Below, piece after piece: positions 53,031-62,267 of a stretch of 64,000 bases of DNA (positions within the stretch are counted from its first letter, which is position 1; each line of letters starts with the position of its first letter). Source of the DNA: Flavobacteriaceae bacterium. GTDB lineage: Bacteria > Bacteroidota > Bacteroidia > Flavobacteriales > Flavobacteriaceae. The translations under genes and the position numbers were made by a program. The notes below the pieces were generated by a model that saw nothing but the letters and a program-made list of their open reading frames with translations, had not been told where the DNA came from and made no database searches. The stretch spans positions 148,910-212,909 of the forward strand of contig JAQWSC010000004.1 in assembly GCA_029243385.1 (NCBI GenBank). The letters are read 5' to 3'.

Positions 53031-54299
53031 ATGAAAAAAATAATATTTATACTGTTTTCGGTTGCAATTTATTCGCAAGATATTGAGTTTAGAGGACTGG
53101 TTAGTGCTGATAATAATCAAATTAAAAATCTAGCAGATCCTACAGATGAGCAGGACGCTGTAACCAAGAAATATGTAGACACTAACGTCAATAGCTTTAG
53201 TGGAAGCTACAATGATCTAGTAAATACACCCTTACTTTTTGACGGTGTGTTTAGCAGTCTAAACGGACTGCCGACAACCATAGCTGGTTACGGCATTTCT
53301 GATGCTTTAGCCCTTGGCACCACAGCGACTTCAGCTTTGGCTGGAAACACAACCACAATAACATCTCAACAGGCCTCTGATATTCAAACAAACAACGCAA
53401 AAGTATCAAACATTCAACCCGACTGGAATGCCAGCTCAGGAGAGGCCGTGATTATAAACAAACCGAATGTTTATTTAAAAGAAGATGTCGATGCTTTGAT
53501 TTCACAATTGCAAAGTCAAATTGATGATCTTAGAGAGCGAATTCAAAATTTAAACCCCTACTCTATTATTGCTCACGAAGGATTTGAATATGATGAAGGC
53601 GCAACTTTGTACGAAAAGAATGGCGGCTCTGGATGGGGTGGAGCATGGAATAACAATAATAGCAATCAAAATTATTTTAGCATAAGAAATATGCATTACA
53701 TAATGAATGCGAGTTCATCCTATGGAGGAGTTTATACTTCTGGTCGAAGATCTGCTATGACATATCCTGATTTAGCAACTGGTGGAAATTATTTAGGAAA
53801 TGACGACCAGCAAACAGATGTAGCATGCTTTAGTTACAGGAACCTAAATGAGACTATCAACTCCGGTGTTCATTATGTTCAATTTTTGGTACAATTCAAT
53901 GACTTTTCTGACGCTGATGCGAGTGGAGCCTTAAATAATTATTTTATTTTAAACGAAGATACCTCTGAAAAACTAGTAGTCCGAAGAAAAGATGGAAATA
54001 TTTTCATGGCAAAAACAAAGACAAGTACAGATTCAGTAGACATTGTAGATACTGGAGTAGCGTTGAAAGGATCATCCGAAGCACAATTTGTAATAATTCA
54101 AATAGATTTCGACAACACTAAAACAAGTATTTGGGTTGATCCTGAACTTAGTTCATTTGACTATGTAAACCCAGGTAGCCCGAATGCTTTTTTAAATTAC
54201 GCATTTAGCTTTAATAGAATAACGCTTGTTTCACAAACAAAATGGGACTTTGGAGTGCCAACCCTGTTTGATGAAATAAGTGTCATAATGAAAAATTAA
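53031..54299 (+). CDS. Secreted protein with tail-fibre-like stalk and C-terminal jelly-roll-like domain
   Basis: A 422-residue protein with a short signal peptide (about 1-15). The first third resembles phage tail-fibre and trimeric adhesin stalks: LADPTDEQDAVTKKYVD, GLPTTIAGYGISDA and WNASSGEAVIINKP. A coiled coil follows (about 152-172: VDALISQLQSQIDDLRERI). The C-terminal half opens with HEGFEYDEG and GGSGWGGAWNNN, a pattern seen in concanavalin/LamG-like secreted proteins. Surface binding is inferred. There are no neighbouring phage genes, so it is not a prophage remnant. No T9SS sorting domain is visible at the C-terminus. Confidence 0.65.
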   Translation: MKKIIFILFSVAIYSQDIEFRGLVSADNNQIKNLADPTDEQDAVTKKYVDTNVNSFSGSYNDLVNTPLLFDGVFSSLNGLPTTIAGYGISDALALGTTATSALAGNTTTITSQQASDIQTNNAKVSNIQPDWNASSGEAVIINKPNVYLKEDVDALISQLQSQIDDLRERIQNLNPYSIIAHEGFEYDEGATLYEKNGGSGWGGAWNNNNSNQNYFSIRNMHYIMNASSSYGGVYTSGRRSAMTYPDLATGGNYLGNDDQQTDVACFSYRNLNETINSGVHYVQFLVQFNDFSDADASGALNNYFILNEDTSEKLVVRRKDGNIFMAKTKTSTDSVDIVDTGVALKGSSEAQFVIIQIDFDNTKTSIWVDPELSSFDYVNPGSPNAFLNYAFSFNRITLVSQTKWDFGVPTLFDEISVIMKN

Positions 54300-54420
54300 A
54301 TGTCCAAAACCTCGAGGTAGCGAATTAGAATATCTTCACGTAATTGAAATATTTTTTGAAGTAATATCCCTTTTGTAAGTCGTTTTTTAAAAGAGGGGGA
54401 AATGTTCTTTTTTTAGACAC

Positions 54421-54441
54421 ATATGTTTATTCAAAACATAT
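54421..54441. promoter_or_regulatory. 21-bp palindrome upstream of the fucose operon
   Basis: ATATGTTT and AAACATAT form a perfect 8-bp inverted repeat with a 5-nt centre, 63-83 nt before the first gene of the operon. Size and position fit a dimeric repressor or activator site. No regulator gene is in the window. Confidence 0.45.
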
Positions 54442-54503
54442 TACGATATGGTTTTAGTAAATTAGTTCAAATTTATTAATAGCCAAAATTATATTCGTTA
54501 ATA

Positions 54504-56165
54504 ATGTCTCAAAATAATTTTTTAAGGATTCATCCAAGAGATAATATAATAGTTGCATTGACTAACCTCTCAAAAGGCACTAATATTGATGTGAATACCG
54601 ACTCTTTGACCTTGGTAACTGACATAGCGGCTAAGCATAAATTTGCGATACGCAACTTTGCTATTGGCGAAGAAATTTATATGTATGGTGTGGTGGTTGG
54701 TAAGGCAAAAAATAAAATTTCTAAGGGTGAACCAATAACAACGCAAAACATTGTTCATGAAACCGAAGCCTATTCTATTCCAACAAATAAGAGAACTAAA
54801 AACTGGACTGCACCCAAATCAGTATATTTTTCAAAACAAACTTTCCTAGGTTATCATCGCCAAAATGGTAGGGTTGGAACGGAAAATAACTGGCTTGTTA
54901 TCCCACTTGTCTTTTGCCAAAACAGAAACATAGAAACACTTCAAAAAACCATGATTAAGGGGCTGGGCTATGAAAACCCCAGCAAACAAAGTTTTGATAT
55001 GTCGTTGCTTATAGACAAATACAAGTCTGGGGCTTCTGAGCAAGAATTGTTGGATATAAATCTGACTACTAACAAACAGAAAAAGCAAAAAAACCCACTA
55101 TTTCCTAATATTGACGGCATCCGATTTTTAACACATGACGGCGGATGTGGGGGTTCAACTTCTGATGCTGTTACCCTTTGCAACTTGCTGGCAGGGTATA
55201 TTAACAACCCCAATGTTGCGGGAGCAACTATTTTGAGTTTGGGTTGCCAACATGCCCAAATGGACATTCTTAAGCGTGCATTAAATCACATAGCTCCAGA
55301 TTCAAAAAAACCAGTTTATTTTTTAGAACAACAACAAAGCAACTCTGAGCCTGAATACATAGAACAGGCCATTAAAAAAACATTTGTTGGGCTTATTCGG
55401 GCAAACAAAATCTCAAGAAAACCTGCGCCTTTAAGTAAACTAGTCATTGGCTTAGAATGTGGCGGCTCTGATGGATTTTCAGGAATTTCTGCCAATCCAA
55501 CATTAGGCTATGTCTCTGACTTGGTTGTGGGACTTGGTGGTGCTACTATCCTTTCTGAATTTCCCGAGCTCAATGGAGTTGAACAAGAACTAATAAATCG
55601 TTGTGTAGATGTAGATAAAGCGCAAAAATTCGCACAAATCATGAAATCATACAACACCAAGGCAACTGCATTAGGAGCTGGCTTTTATGCCAACCCATCA
55701 CCAGGAAATATTAAAGACGGTCTAATAACAGATGCCATCAAATCTGCTGGCGCTGCAAAAAAAGGAGGAACCTCGCCCATAGTTGATGTGCTTGACTACA
55801 CAGAACAACTTGTTGAATCTGGTTTAAACCTATTGTGTACGCCCGGAAACGATGTTGAATCCACAACAGGTCTTGCAGGATCTGGAGCAAACATCATTTT
55901 ATTTACAACAGGATTGGGCACGCCTACAGGTAACCCTGCTGTTCCTGTTATAAAAGTATCTACGAACACTTCTCTTTACAACAAGATGAACGATATCATT
56001 GATTTTAATACGGGTGAAATTATTGATGGCAAGCTGACCATCGAAAGTTGCGGAGAGGCGCTGTTGTCATACATAATTAAAGTGGCAAGTGGCGAAGTTG
56101 AAATAAATGCAAGGAGATTGGGGCAAAATGATTTTATTCCCTGGAAAAGAGGATTATCACTTTAA
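54504..56165 (+). CDS. UxaA-family sugar-acid dehydratase, predicted L-fuconate dehydratase
   Basis: A 553-residue protein of the altronate/galactarate dehydratase family. The N-terminal SAF domain (about 10-90) contains the family block AAKHKFAI. The large catalytic domain has THDGGCGGSTSDA, LSLGCQHAQ, VIGLECGGSDGFSGISANP and the late TGLGTPTGNPAVPVIKVSTN. Family members remove water from uronate-derived acids using iron. In this operon the only dehydration needed is L-fuconate to 2-keto-3-deoxy-L-fuconate, so this protein probably replaces the enolase-type fuconate dehydratase. It is first in the operon. Confidence 0.85.
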   Translation: MSQNNFLRIHPRDNIIVALTNLSKGTNIDVNTDSLTLVTDIAAKHKFAIRNFAIGEEIYMYGVVVGKAKNKISKGEPITTQNIVHETEAYSIPTNKRTKNWTAPKSVYFSKQTFLGYHRQNGRVGTENNWLVIPLVFCQNRNIETLQKTMIKGLGYENPSKQSFDMSLLIDKYKSGASEQELLDINLTTNKQKKQKNPLFPNIDGIRFLTHDGGCGGSTSDAVTLCNLLAGYINNPNVAGATILSLGCQHAQMDILKRALNHIAPDSKKPVYFLEQQQSNSEPEYIEQAIKKTFVGLIRANKISRKPAPLSKLVIGLECGGSDGFSGISANPTLGYVSDLVVGLGGATILSEFPELNGVEQELINRCVDVDKAQKFAQIMKSYNTKATALGAGFYANPSPGNIKDGLITDAIKSAGAAKKGGTSPIVDVLDYTEQLVESGLNLLCTPGNDVESTTGLAGSGANIILFTTGLGTPTGNPAVPVIKVSTNTSLYNKMNDIIDFNTGEIIDGKLTIESCGEALLSYIIKVASGEVEINARRLGQNDFIPWKRGLSL

Positions 56166-56174
56166 CACTTAAAA

Positions 56175-56960
56175 ATGAAAACTAAATTTTCTTTACCAAA
56201 TAAAAGCGTTATACTCACTGGAGGAGGTAGCGGTATTGGCAATGCCATTGCCACAACTTTTGCTAAACAAGGTGCCGAGGTGCATATTTTGGATTTCAAT
56301 CTAGATGCTGCAAATAACACAGTTGTGGAAATTACAAAAGCTGGCTTTAAAGCAAAAGCATATCAATGCAATGTTGCTGACTTTAAACAAGTAAGTGAAA
56401 CAGTTAATCAAATCGCTGTATCATCATCTGTTGATATTCTAATCAACAATGCTGGCATAGCTCACGTAGGAAATATTGAAGTTTGCGAAGAAGTAGACCT
56501 AGACAGGCTATATGAAATCAACATCAAGGGTGTATACAATTGCTTAAAAGTCTGTATTCCAATTATGAAGGACAATCGTGGCGGTGTTGTTTTAAATATG
56601 GCATCCATTGCGTCAACCGTAGGAATTTCCGATCGATTTGCCTACTCCATGACTAAAGGCGCGGTGCTTACTATGACCTATTCTATTGCCAAAGATTATA
56701 TAGACCATAACATACGCTGTAACTGCATATCACCGGCTCGCGTTCACACACCCTTTGTTGACGGGTTTATTAAGAAAAACTATCCTGGTAATGAAGCTGA
56801 GATGTATGAAAAACTTTCAAAAACACAACCCATAGGCCGTATGGGAAAACCCCAAGAAGTAGCTGATTTAGCATTGTTTTTATGCGCAGATGAAGCTAGC
56901 TTTATTACGGGATCAAACTACGGTATTGACGGAGGATACATTACACTAAACTCAAAATAA
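56175..56960 (+). CDS. SDR oxidoreductase, predicted 2-keto-3-deoxy-L-fuconate dehydrogenase
   Basis: A 261-residue classical short-chain dehydrogenase. NAD binding is at TGGGSGIGNA (about 15-24), with NNAGIAH next. The catalytic Ser is in MASIASTVG, and Tyr/Lys are in YSMTKGA. The end GSNYGIDGGYITLNSK is typical. It lies between the dehydratase and the diketo-acid hydrolase, where the pathway needs oxidation of ketodeoxyfuconate at C4. The second SDR in the operon (58645) could exchange roles with it. Confidence 0.85.
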   Translation: MKTKFSLPNKSVILTGGGSGIGNAIATTFAKQGAEVHILDFNLDAANNTVVEITKAGFKAKAYQCNVADFKQVSETVNQIAVSSSVDILINNAGIAHVGNIEVCEEVDLDRLYEINIKGVYNCLKVCIPIMKDNRGGVVLNMASIASTVGISDRFAYSMTKGAVLTMTYSIAKDYIDHNIRCNCISPARVHTPFVDGFIKKNYPGNEAEMYEKLSKTQPIGRMGKPQEVADLALFLCADEASFITGSNYGIDGGYITLNSK

Positions 56961-56967
56961 ATAGCAT

Positions 56968-57822
56968 ATGAAACTTATCCGATTCGGAGCAATTAACGAA
57001 GAAAAACCAGGAATACTCCTAACCAATGGAACAAAAATTGATGTCTCAGCATTTGGTGCCGATTACAATGAAGCGTTTTTTGGAAATAATGGAATTGAAA
57101 AACTATCTTCTTGGCTTGAAAAAAATCAAGATTCATGTCCTGTTGTTGAAGATGATGTTCGAATTGGAGCACCGCTTCTTCGACCCTCCAAAATTGTATG
57201 TGTTGGACTTAATTACGCCCAACATGCAGCCGAAAGTGGGATGGACGTTCCTGAGGAACCCGTACTTTTTTTTAAAGCAAGTTCTGCTGTAACGGGTCCT
57301 TTTGACCCAATTGTCATCCCAAAAGGCAGTGAAAAAACAGATTGGGAAGTAGAATTAGCTATTGTAATCGGCGAAAAAGCTTCCTATGTCAGTGAAGAAA
57401 ATGCCTTAAACCATGTTGCTGGATATGTGTTGCATAATGACGTTAGTGAACGAGCATTTCAACTGGAAAAGTCTGGACAGTGGGTCAAGGGAAAAAGCTG
57501 TGATACATTTGCTCCATTAGGCCCATTTATCGCTACAACAGATGAAATTAAAGATCCTAACAACTTACATCTTTGGTTAAAACTCAACGGCGAGATGATG
57601 CAAAACAGCAGTACATCAGACTTTATTTTCAATATACAAGAAGTGATTAGTTATATAAGTCAATTTATGACATTACTTCCAGGTGATGTTATTTCAACGG
57701 GAACACCCTTTGGTGTTGGGCTAGGACTTACTCCACCTCGATACCTAAAACAAGGTGATGTGGTAGAATTAGGTATTGAAGGATTAGGTATTTCAAAACA
57801 GACTTGTATAGCATACAAATGA
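56968..57822 (+). CDS. Fumarylacetoacetate hydrolase family protein, predicted 2,4-diketo-3-deoxy-L-fuconate hydrolase
   Basis: A 284-residue FAH-fold enzyme. The core starts KIVCVGLNYAQHAAESG, with metal ligands in the DWEVELAIVIG segment (Glu/Asp), HNDVSER, KGKSCDTFAPLGP and the end block GDVISTGTPFGVG. Such enzymes split carbon-carbon bonds in 1,3-diketones. In this setting it would yield pyruvate and L-lactate, which fits the L-lactate dehydrogenase encoded downstream. It overlaps the next gene by 4 nt. Confidence 0.87.
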   Translation: MKLIRFGAINEEKPGILLTNGTKIDVSAFGADYNEAFFGNNGIEKLSSWLEKNQDSCPVVEDDVRIGAPLLRPSKIVCVGLNYAQHAAESGMDVPEEPVLFFKASSAVTGPFDPIVIPKGSEKTDWEVELAIVIGEKASYVSEENALNHVAGYVLHNDVSERAFQLEKSGQWVKGKSCDTFAPLGPFIATTDEIKDPNNLHLWLKLNGEMMQNSSTSDFIFNIQEVISYISQFMTLLPGDVISTGTPFGVGLGLTPPRYLKQGDVVELGIEGLGISKQTCIAYK

Positions 57823-58643
57823 TAATAGACAGTCATCAACATTTTTGGAAGTATAATCCAGACAGAGATGTCTGGATTGACGACACTATGGAAGTTATTC
57901 GCAAGGATTTTCTTCCAAAAAACCTTAAACCCATATTGGAACAAAATGGCATTGATGGATGTATAGCAGTTCAAGCGGATCAGTCTGAATCTGAAACCGA
58001 ATTTTTATTAGCATGTGCCGCTAAAAATCCATTTATCAAAGGCGTTGTGGGTTGGGTAGATTTAACGGCTAAAAACCTAGAAAAACGACTCATACATTAT
58101 AAAGAAAATCCATTGTTCAAAGGGGTGCGTCATATAGTACAAGCTGAAAAAGATAATTATTTGCTTCGTAAAGATGTGCAAAAAGGCATAGGCAAACTTG
58201 CTAAGCATAACCTCACGTATGACATACTTGTTTATCCCCATCAACTTCCGGCAACTATTCAAATGGTAGAAAAATTTCCTGAACAGAAATTTATACTAGA
58301 TCATATAGCCAAGCCCAATGTTTCAGCTCCAATGAACAACCAATGGAAGACTAGTATAACTAGCTTGTCTTCATTCAAAAATGTGAGTTGTAAGCTCTCA
58401 GGCATGGTAACCGAAGCCAAAGACTTTGAGTTCAAAAATCAAGACTTCACTCCTTTTATAGAACATATTTTAAACTGCTTTGGTCCCGAAAGAGTTATGT
58501 TTGGCTCCGATTGGCCCGTCTGCTTACTCGCAGCCGATTACAAAAAGGTGCTTGCACTTATAAATGATTATCTTAAACCTCACGACGAAGGTACAAAGGC
58601 GAAAATTTTAGGAAATAACGCCATTAAAATTTACAATTTATAA
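57819..58643 (+). CDS. Amidohydrolase family protein, predicted L-fucono-1,5-lactonase
   Basis: A 274-residue amidohydrolase of the COG3618 lactonase group. MIIDSHQHFW carries the HxH metal site, KGVRHIVQAE and FILDHIAKP the following ligands, and MFGSDWPVC the late Asp. Members include fuconolactone and rhamnonolactone hydrolases. The ATG at 57819 overlaps the hydrolase stop (ATGA) and starts at the family N-terminus; a start at 57804 adds five residues and is less likely. Confidence 0.87.
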   Translation: MIIDSHQHFWKYNPDRDVWIDDTMEVIRKDFLPKNLKPILEQNGIDGCIAVQADQSESETEFLLACAAKNPFIKGVVGWVDLTAKNLEKRLIHYKENPLFKGVRHIVQAEKDNYLLRKDVQKGIGKLAKHNLTYDILVYPHQLPATIQMVEKFPEQKFILDHIAKPNVSAPMNNQWKTSITSLSSFKNVSCKLSGMVTEAKDFEFKNQDFTPFIEHILNCFGPERVMFGSDWPVCLLAADYKKVLALINDYLKPHDEGTKAKILGNNAIKIYNL

Positions 58644-58644
58644 C

Positions 58645-59433
58645 ATGGAACTAGGATTAAAAGACAAGGTAATTATTGTAACAGGCGGTTCAAAAGGTAT
58701 TGGTAAAGGCATTGTTTCTCTTTTGGCTGAAGAAAAGGCAATTCCTATTATTGTTGGAAGAAATAAGCCAAGTATTCAAAAAGCAATTGCTGCCTATCAA
58801 AAAATAGGGTTGCGAGTGGGTTATGTATATGCAGAGCTCACTAAACCCGAACAGTGTGAAGCTGCCGTAAAAGCAATTATAAGTGAATATGGACGAATTG
58901 ATGGCCTAGTCAATAATGCTGGGGTAAATGACAGCGTAAGGCTCGATAATGGGACTTATGAAGATTTCATGGAATCCATTAAGCGCAATTTGGCTCACTA
59001 TTATTTGATGGCACAACTGGTGCTGCCGGAACTAAAAAAGAACAAAGGAACTATTGTAAATATTGGTTCCAAAACAGCAGAAACCGGACAGGGTGGCACT
59101 TCGGGTTATGCCGCATCCAACGGAGGACGCAATGCGCTTACACGAGAATGGGCAGTTGAACTGTTGCCCTACTCCATTCGTGTAAACTGTGTAGTTGTTG
59201 CAGAATGCTACACGCCGCTTTATGAAAAATGGATAAATACTTTTGATCATCCAGAAGAAAAACTGAAGTCTATTACAGATAAAATCCCTTTAGAACATCG
59301 CATGACTTCAGCTGATGAAATTGCCAACACGGTTGCTTTTTTACTTTCATCTCGCTCAAGTCACACTACAGGTCAATTGATTTATGTGGACGGTGGTTAT
59401 ACGCATTTAGACAGGGCAATAGATAATAAATAG
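58645..59433 (+). CDS. SDR oxidoreductase, predicted L-fucose dehydrogenase
   Basis: A 262-residue short-chain dehydrogenase. TGGSKGIGKG (about 14-23) binds NAD(P), VNNAGVN follows, the catalytic Ser is in NIGSKTAETG, and Tyr is in SGYAASNGG. The Tyr-x-x-x-Lys motif reads YAASN: the lysine is replaced by asparagine, which is unusual for an active SDR. Position beside the lactonase and mutarotase supports oxidation of L-fucose to the lactone, but the altered motif lowers certainty. Confidence 0.8.
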   Translation: MELGLKDKVIIVTGGSKGIGKGIVSLLAEEKAIPIIVGRNKPSIQKAIAAYQKIGLRVGYVYAELTKPEQCEAAVKAIISEYGRIDGLVNNAGVNDSVRLDNGTYEDFMESIKRNLAHYYLMAQLVLPELKKNKGTIVNIGSKTAETGQGGTSGYAASNGGRNALTREWAVELLPYSIRVNCVVVAECYTPLYEKWINTFDHPEEKLKSITDKIPLEHRMTSADEIANTVAFLLSSRSSHTTGQLIYVDGGYTHLDRAIDNK

Positions 59434-59435
59434 TA

Positions 59436-59789
59436 ATGGCTAAGAATTTTAAAAAATATGGTTTGGCATTGGATCTCAAAAACGATCCAGAAAAAATAGC
59501 TACATACATAAAGTATCATCAAGAAGTATGGCCTGAAATCAATCATAGCATTAAGGCATCGGGGATTCAAAATGCGGAAATATACCATATAGAAAATAGA
59601 CTTTTTATGATTATAGAAGTTGATGAATTTTTTTCGTTTGAAAAAAAAGCCAAATTGGATGCAAGCAATCCAAAAGTACAAGAATGGGAAACTCTAATGT
59701 GGGAGTTTCAAAAGGCGCTCCCAAATGCTAAGTCAGGACAAAAATGGGTTTTGATGGATAAAATTTATGATTTAAATAAAAACGTATGA
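59436..59789 (+). CDS. L-rhamnose/L-fucose mutarotase family protein
   Basis: A 117-residue protein of the RhaM-type mutarotase family (DUF718). Features are YIKYHQEVWPEI near the N-terminus, IYHIENRLFMIIEVDE in the middle, and WETLMWEFQKALP near the end. It interconverts alpha and beta anomers so that the dehydrogenase gets its preferred form. Family members also act on rhamnose; fucose is inferred from the operon. It overlaps the next gene by 4 nt. Confidence 0.9.
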   Translation: MAKNFKKYGLALDLKNDPEKIATYIKYHQEVWPEINHSIKASGIQNAEIYHIENRLFMIIEVDEFFSFEKKAKLDASNPKVQEWETLMWEFQKALPNAKSGQKWVLMDKIYDLNKNV

Positions 59790-60943
59790 AACCAGAAGTG
59801 AATTATAAATACCCATCTGTTGCAGATTTGAGAGCACGTGCTAAATGCAAAATTCCAAAATTTGCGTTCGAATACCTTGACGGGGGTTGTAATGACGATG
59901 TCAATCTAAAAAAAAATACAGATCGCATTCGAGATATCGAACTCAAACCAAAATATCTTGTTGATTATAAAAAACCAAGTCTCAAAACAGAACTGTTCGG
60001 TCATACCTACGCTGCACCATTTGGCATATCGCCTGTTGGCTTGCAAGGTCTGATGTGGCCAAAATCTCCGGAAATTTTAGCCAAAGCAGCTTTTGAACAC
60101 AACATTCCTTTTGTATTAAGCACTGTCACCACGGCGAGTATTGAAAAAATTGCTGAAATTACCGAAGGCAAGGCATGGTTTCAACTTTATCATCCAGCAG
60201 AAGAACGGGTTACCAAAGATATTTTAAAGCGAGCTGAAACAGCCGAATGTCCCGTTCTAGTGATTTTGGCAGACGTACCCTCCTTTGGTTACCGTCCTAG
60301 AGACATCCGCAACGGCTTATCCATGCCTCCTAAAATGACATTGACCAATATCATTAATGCAGCCAAAAGACCGCATTGGGCTCTGCAAACATTGATTAAT
60401 GGGCAGCCCAGTTTTGAAATACTTAAACCGTATATGCCTAAAAACTTAAATTTAAGTCAGTTGGCAAAATTTATGGATGCCACTTTTTCAGGACGCTTGA
60501 ATGAGGGAAAAATCAAAAGAATACGAGATATGTGGAAAGGAAAGCTAGTCCTTAAAGGTGCTGAATCAGTACACGATGTGGAAAAAGCCTATCAGCTAGG
60601 CTTAGACGGGGTCATAGTTTCCAACCATGGAGGACGTCAAGTAGATGTTGGACAAGCGACAATTGACTCACTAAAAACCATTGCTCCACTTTATAAAGAC
60701 AAATTAACTGTCATGATGGATAGTGGCATTCGAGGAGGAGCAGACATTGCTCGTGTCATGGCATCCGGCGCCGACTTTAGCTTTATGGGGCGCACCTTTA
60801 TGTACGGAGTGTCTGCACTAGGAAAAAAAGGTGGAAATCATACCATAGCCATGCTTAAACAGCAACTTACACAGGTCATGGAGCAAATGAGTTGCGGTGA
60901 AATCAGTGATTTGCAAAGCAAATTAATTCAAAACAATAACTAA
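59786..60943 (+). CDS. lldD: FMN-dependent L-lactate dehydrogenase / alpha-hydroxyacid oxidase
   Basis: A 385-residue FMN enzyme that oxidises L-2-hydroxy acids. The N-terminal block FAFEYLDGGCNDDVNL is typical, APFGISPVGLQGLMWP lines the flavin, and VSNHGGRQ holds the catalytic His-Gly-Gly-Arg set, followed by MMDSGIRGGADIARVMASGA. The upstream hydrolase is predicted to release L-lactate, so this gene closes the path to pyruvate and feeds electrons to the respiratory chain. Confidence 0.92.
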   Translation: MKPEVNYKYPSVADLRARAKCKIPKFAFEYLDGGCNDDVNLKKNTDRIRDIELKPKYLVDYKKPSLKTELFGHTYAAPFGISPVGLQGLMWPKSPEILAKAAFEHNIPFVLSTVTTASIEKIAEITEGKAWFQLYHPAEERVTKDILKRAETAECPVLVILADVPSFGYRPRDIRNGLSMPPKMTLTNIINAAKRPHWALQTLINGQPSFEILKPYMPKNLNLSQLAKFMDATFSGRLNEGKIKRIRDMWKGKLVLKGAESVHDVEKAYQLGLDGVIVSNHGGRQVDVGQATIDSLKTIAPLYKDKLTVMMDSGIRGGADIARVMASGADFSFMGRTFMYGVSALGKKGGNHTIAMLKQQLTQVMEQMSCGEISDLQSKLIQNNN

Positions 60944-60955
60944 ACTAACCACTGC

Positions 60956-62251
60956 ATGAAAATTTCAAATGTTACGCCAGTAGTTCCAAAAAAAGTACTT
61001 ATACCTTTTATTTTACTTACATCATTGTTTGCGCTTTGGGGCTTTGCTAATGCCGTTACTGACCCAATGGTTCAGGCATTTAAAAAGGTTTTGGAGTTAT
61101 CAAATTCGCAAGCGGCTTGGGTGCAAATGGCTTTTTATGGTGGTTATTTTTGTATGGCACTTCCCGCTGCTTTATTTATGCGTAAATATTCATACAAAGT
61201 TGGTATTTTGATAGGCTTAGCCTTATACGCCGCAGGTGCATTATTGTTTTATCCAGCAGCCATAACAGAAGAATTCTGGTTTTTCTGCATGGGGTTATAT
61301 ATTTTGACCTTTGGGTTGGCATTTTTAGAAACTGCCGCAAATCCCTATGCCTTAGCTATGGGTGCAAAAGAAACAGCAACACAACGGCTAAACCTAGCTC
61401 AAGCCTTCAATCCTGTTGGCTTAATCCTTGGGCTTTTTGTTGCTCAACAATATGTGCTAAAAAAACTTCAATCTGATGATATTGTAGATTTTAGTGCACT
61501 GGACGAAGCCTCAAAGACACTAATCAAAACCACCGATTTGATGGTAATCCGAGATCCATATGTTATTCTTGGATTGGTTATTTTAGGAGTTTTGGTCTTA
61601 TTTTCAGTAAGTAAAATGCCCCATTCCAAAGATGAAGATGCGCATGGCAATATTGGAAATACATTTACAAAACTCTTCAAAAATAAGACCTATAGACAAG
61701 GAGTATTGGCGCAAATTTTTTACGTTGGAGCACAAATCATGTGTTGGACTTACATTTATCAGTATGCCGAAGGAATTGGCATGGACAGCGTAACAGCTGG
61801 ATATTATCAAATGGCTGCATTTATACTCTTTACAGTCGGTCGTGCTTTTGGGACCTACTTGCTTCGATTTGTTAATGCTGGAAAGTTATTAATGTTATTT
61901 GCCCTCTTTGCTATTGGATGTACATTAGGTGTTATTGTCATCAATAATGTAGTAGGGCTTTATTGTTTGGTCGGTGTATCGTTTTTTATGTCTTTGATGT
62001 TTCCAACCATTTATGGAATTGCACTCGGAAAACTGACCGAAGACGAAAGTAAAATTGGCTCCGCAGGGTTGGTCATGGCTATTGTAGGAGGTGCATTGAT
62101 GCCAAAACTGCAAGGGATGATAATTGATCTTGGCGGCTATGCTGTAAACGACATTAGTATATTGGGTGTTTCTGAAATAAATTTTTCATTTCTCCTACCT
62201 ATCTTATGTTTTGCCTTTATCGCGCTATATGGACGCAAAAATCTCAACTAA
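60956..62251 (+). CDS. fucP: L-fucose:H+ symporter, MFS (FHS family)
   Basis: A 431-residue inner-membrane transporter with 12 predicted helices. The family blocks are LFALWGFANAVTDPMVQAFKK near the start, FYGGYFCMALPAALFMRKY, GLAFLETAANPYALAMG, and the late FPTIYGIALGKL. FucP-type carriers import L-fucose with protons; glucose/galactose carriers (GluP) are close relatives. The neighbours favour fucose. Confidence 0.9.
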   Translation: MKISNVTPVVPKKVLIPFILLTSLFALWGFANAVTDPMVQAFKKVLELSNSQAAWVQMAFYGGYFCMALPAALFMRKYSYKVGILIGLALYAAGALLFYPAAITEEFWFFCMGLYILTFGLAFLETAANPYALAMGAKETATQRLNLAQAFNPVGLILGLFVAQQYVLKKLQSDDIVDFSALDEASKTLIKTTDLMVIRDPYVILGLVILGVLVLFSVSKMPHSKDEDAHGNIGNTFTKLFKNKTYRQGVLAQIFYVGAQIMCWTYIYQYAEGIGMDSVTAGYYQMAAFILFTVGRAFGTYLLRFVNAGKLLMLFALFAIGCTLGVIVINNVVGLYCLVGVSFFMSLMFPTIYGIALGKLTEDESKIGSAGLVMAIVGGALMPKLQGMIIDLGGYAVNDISILGVSEINFSFLLPILCFAFIALYGRKNLN

Positions 62252-62267
62252 CTTCTAAACACATTAA

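Noticed and set aside
53031..54299. Prophage remnant suggested by tail-fibre motifs
   Set aside because: There are no phage structural, lysis or integrase genes nearby, and the protein has a signal peptide, which phage fibres lack.
54308..54317. ACCTCGAGGT palindrome after the fibre-like gene
   Set aside because: It is a 10-bp self-complementary site with no loop or T-run, too short to be called a terminator or operator.
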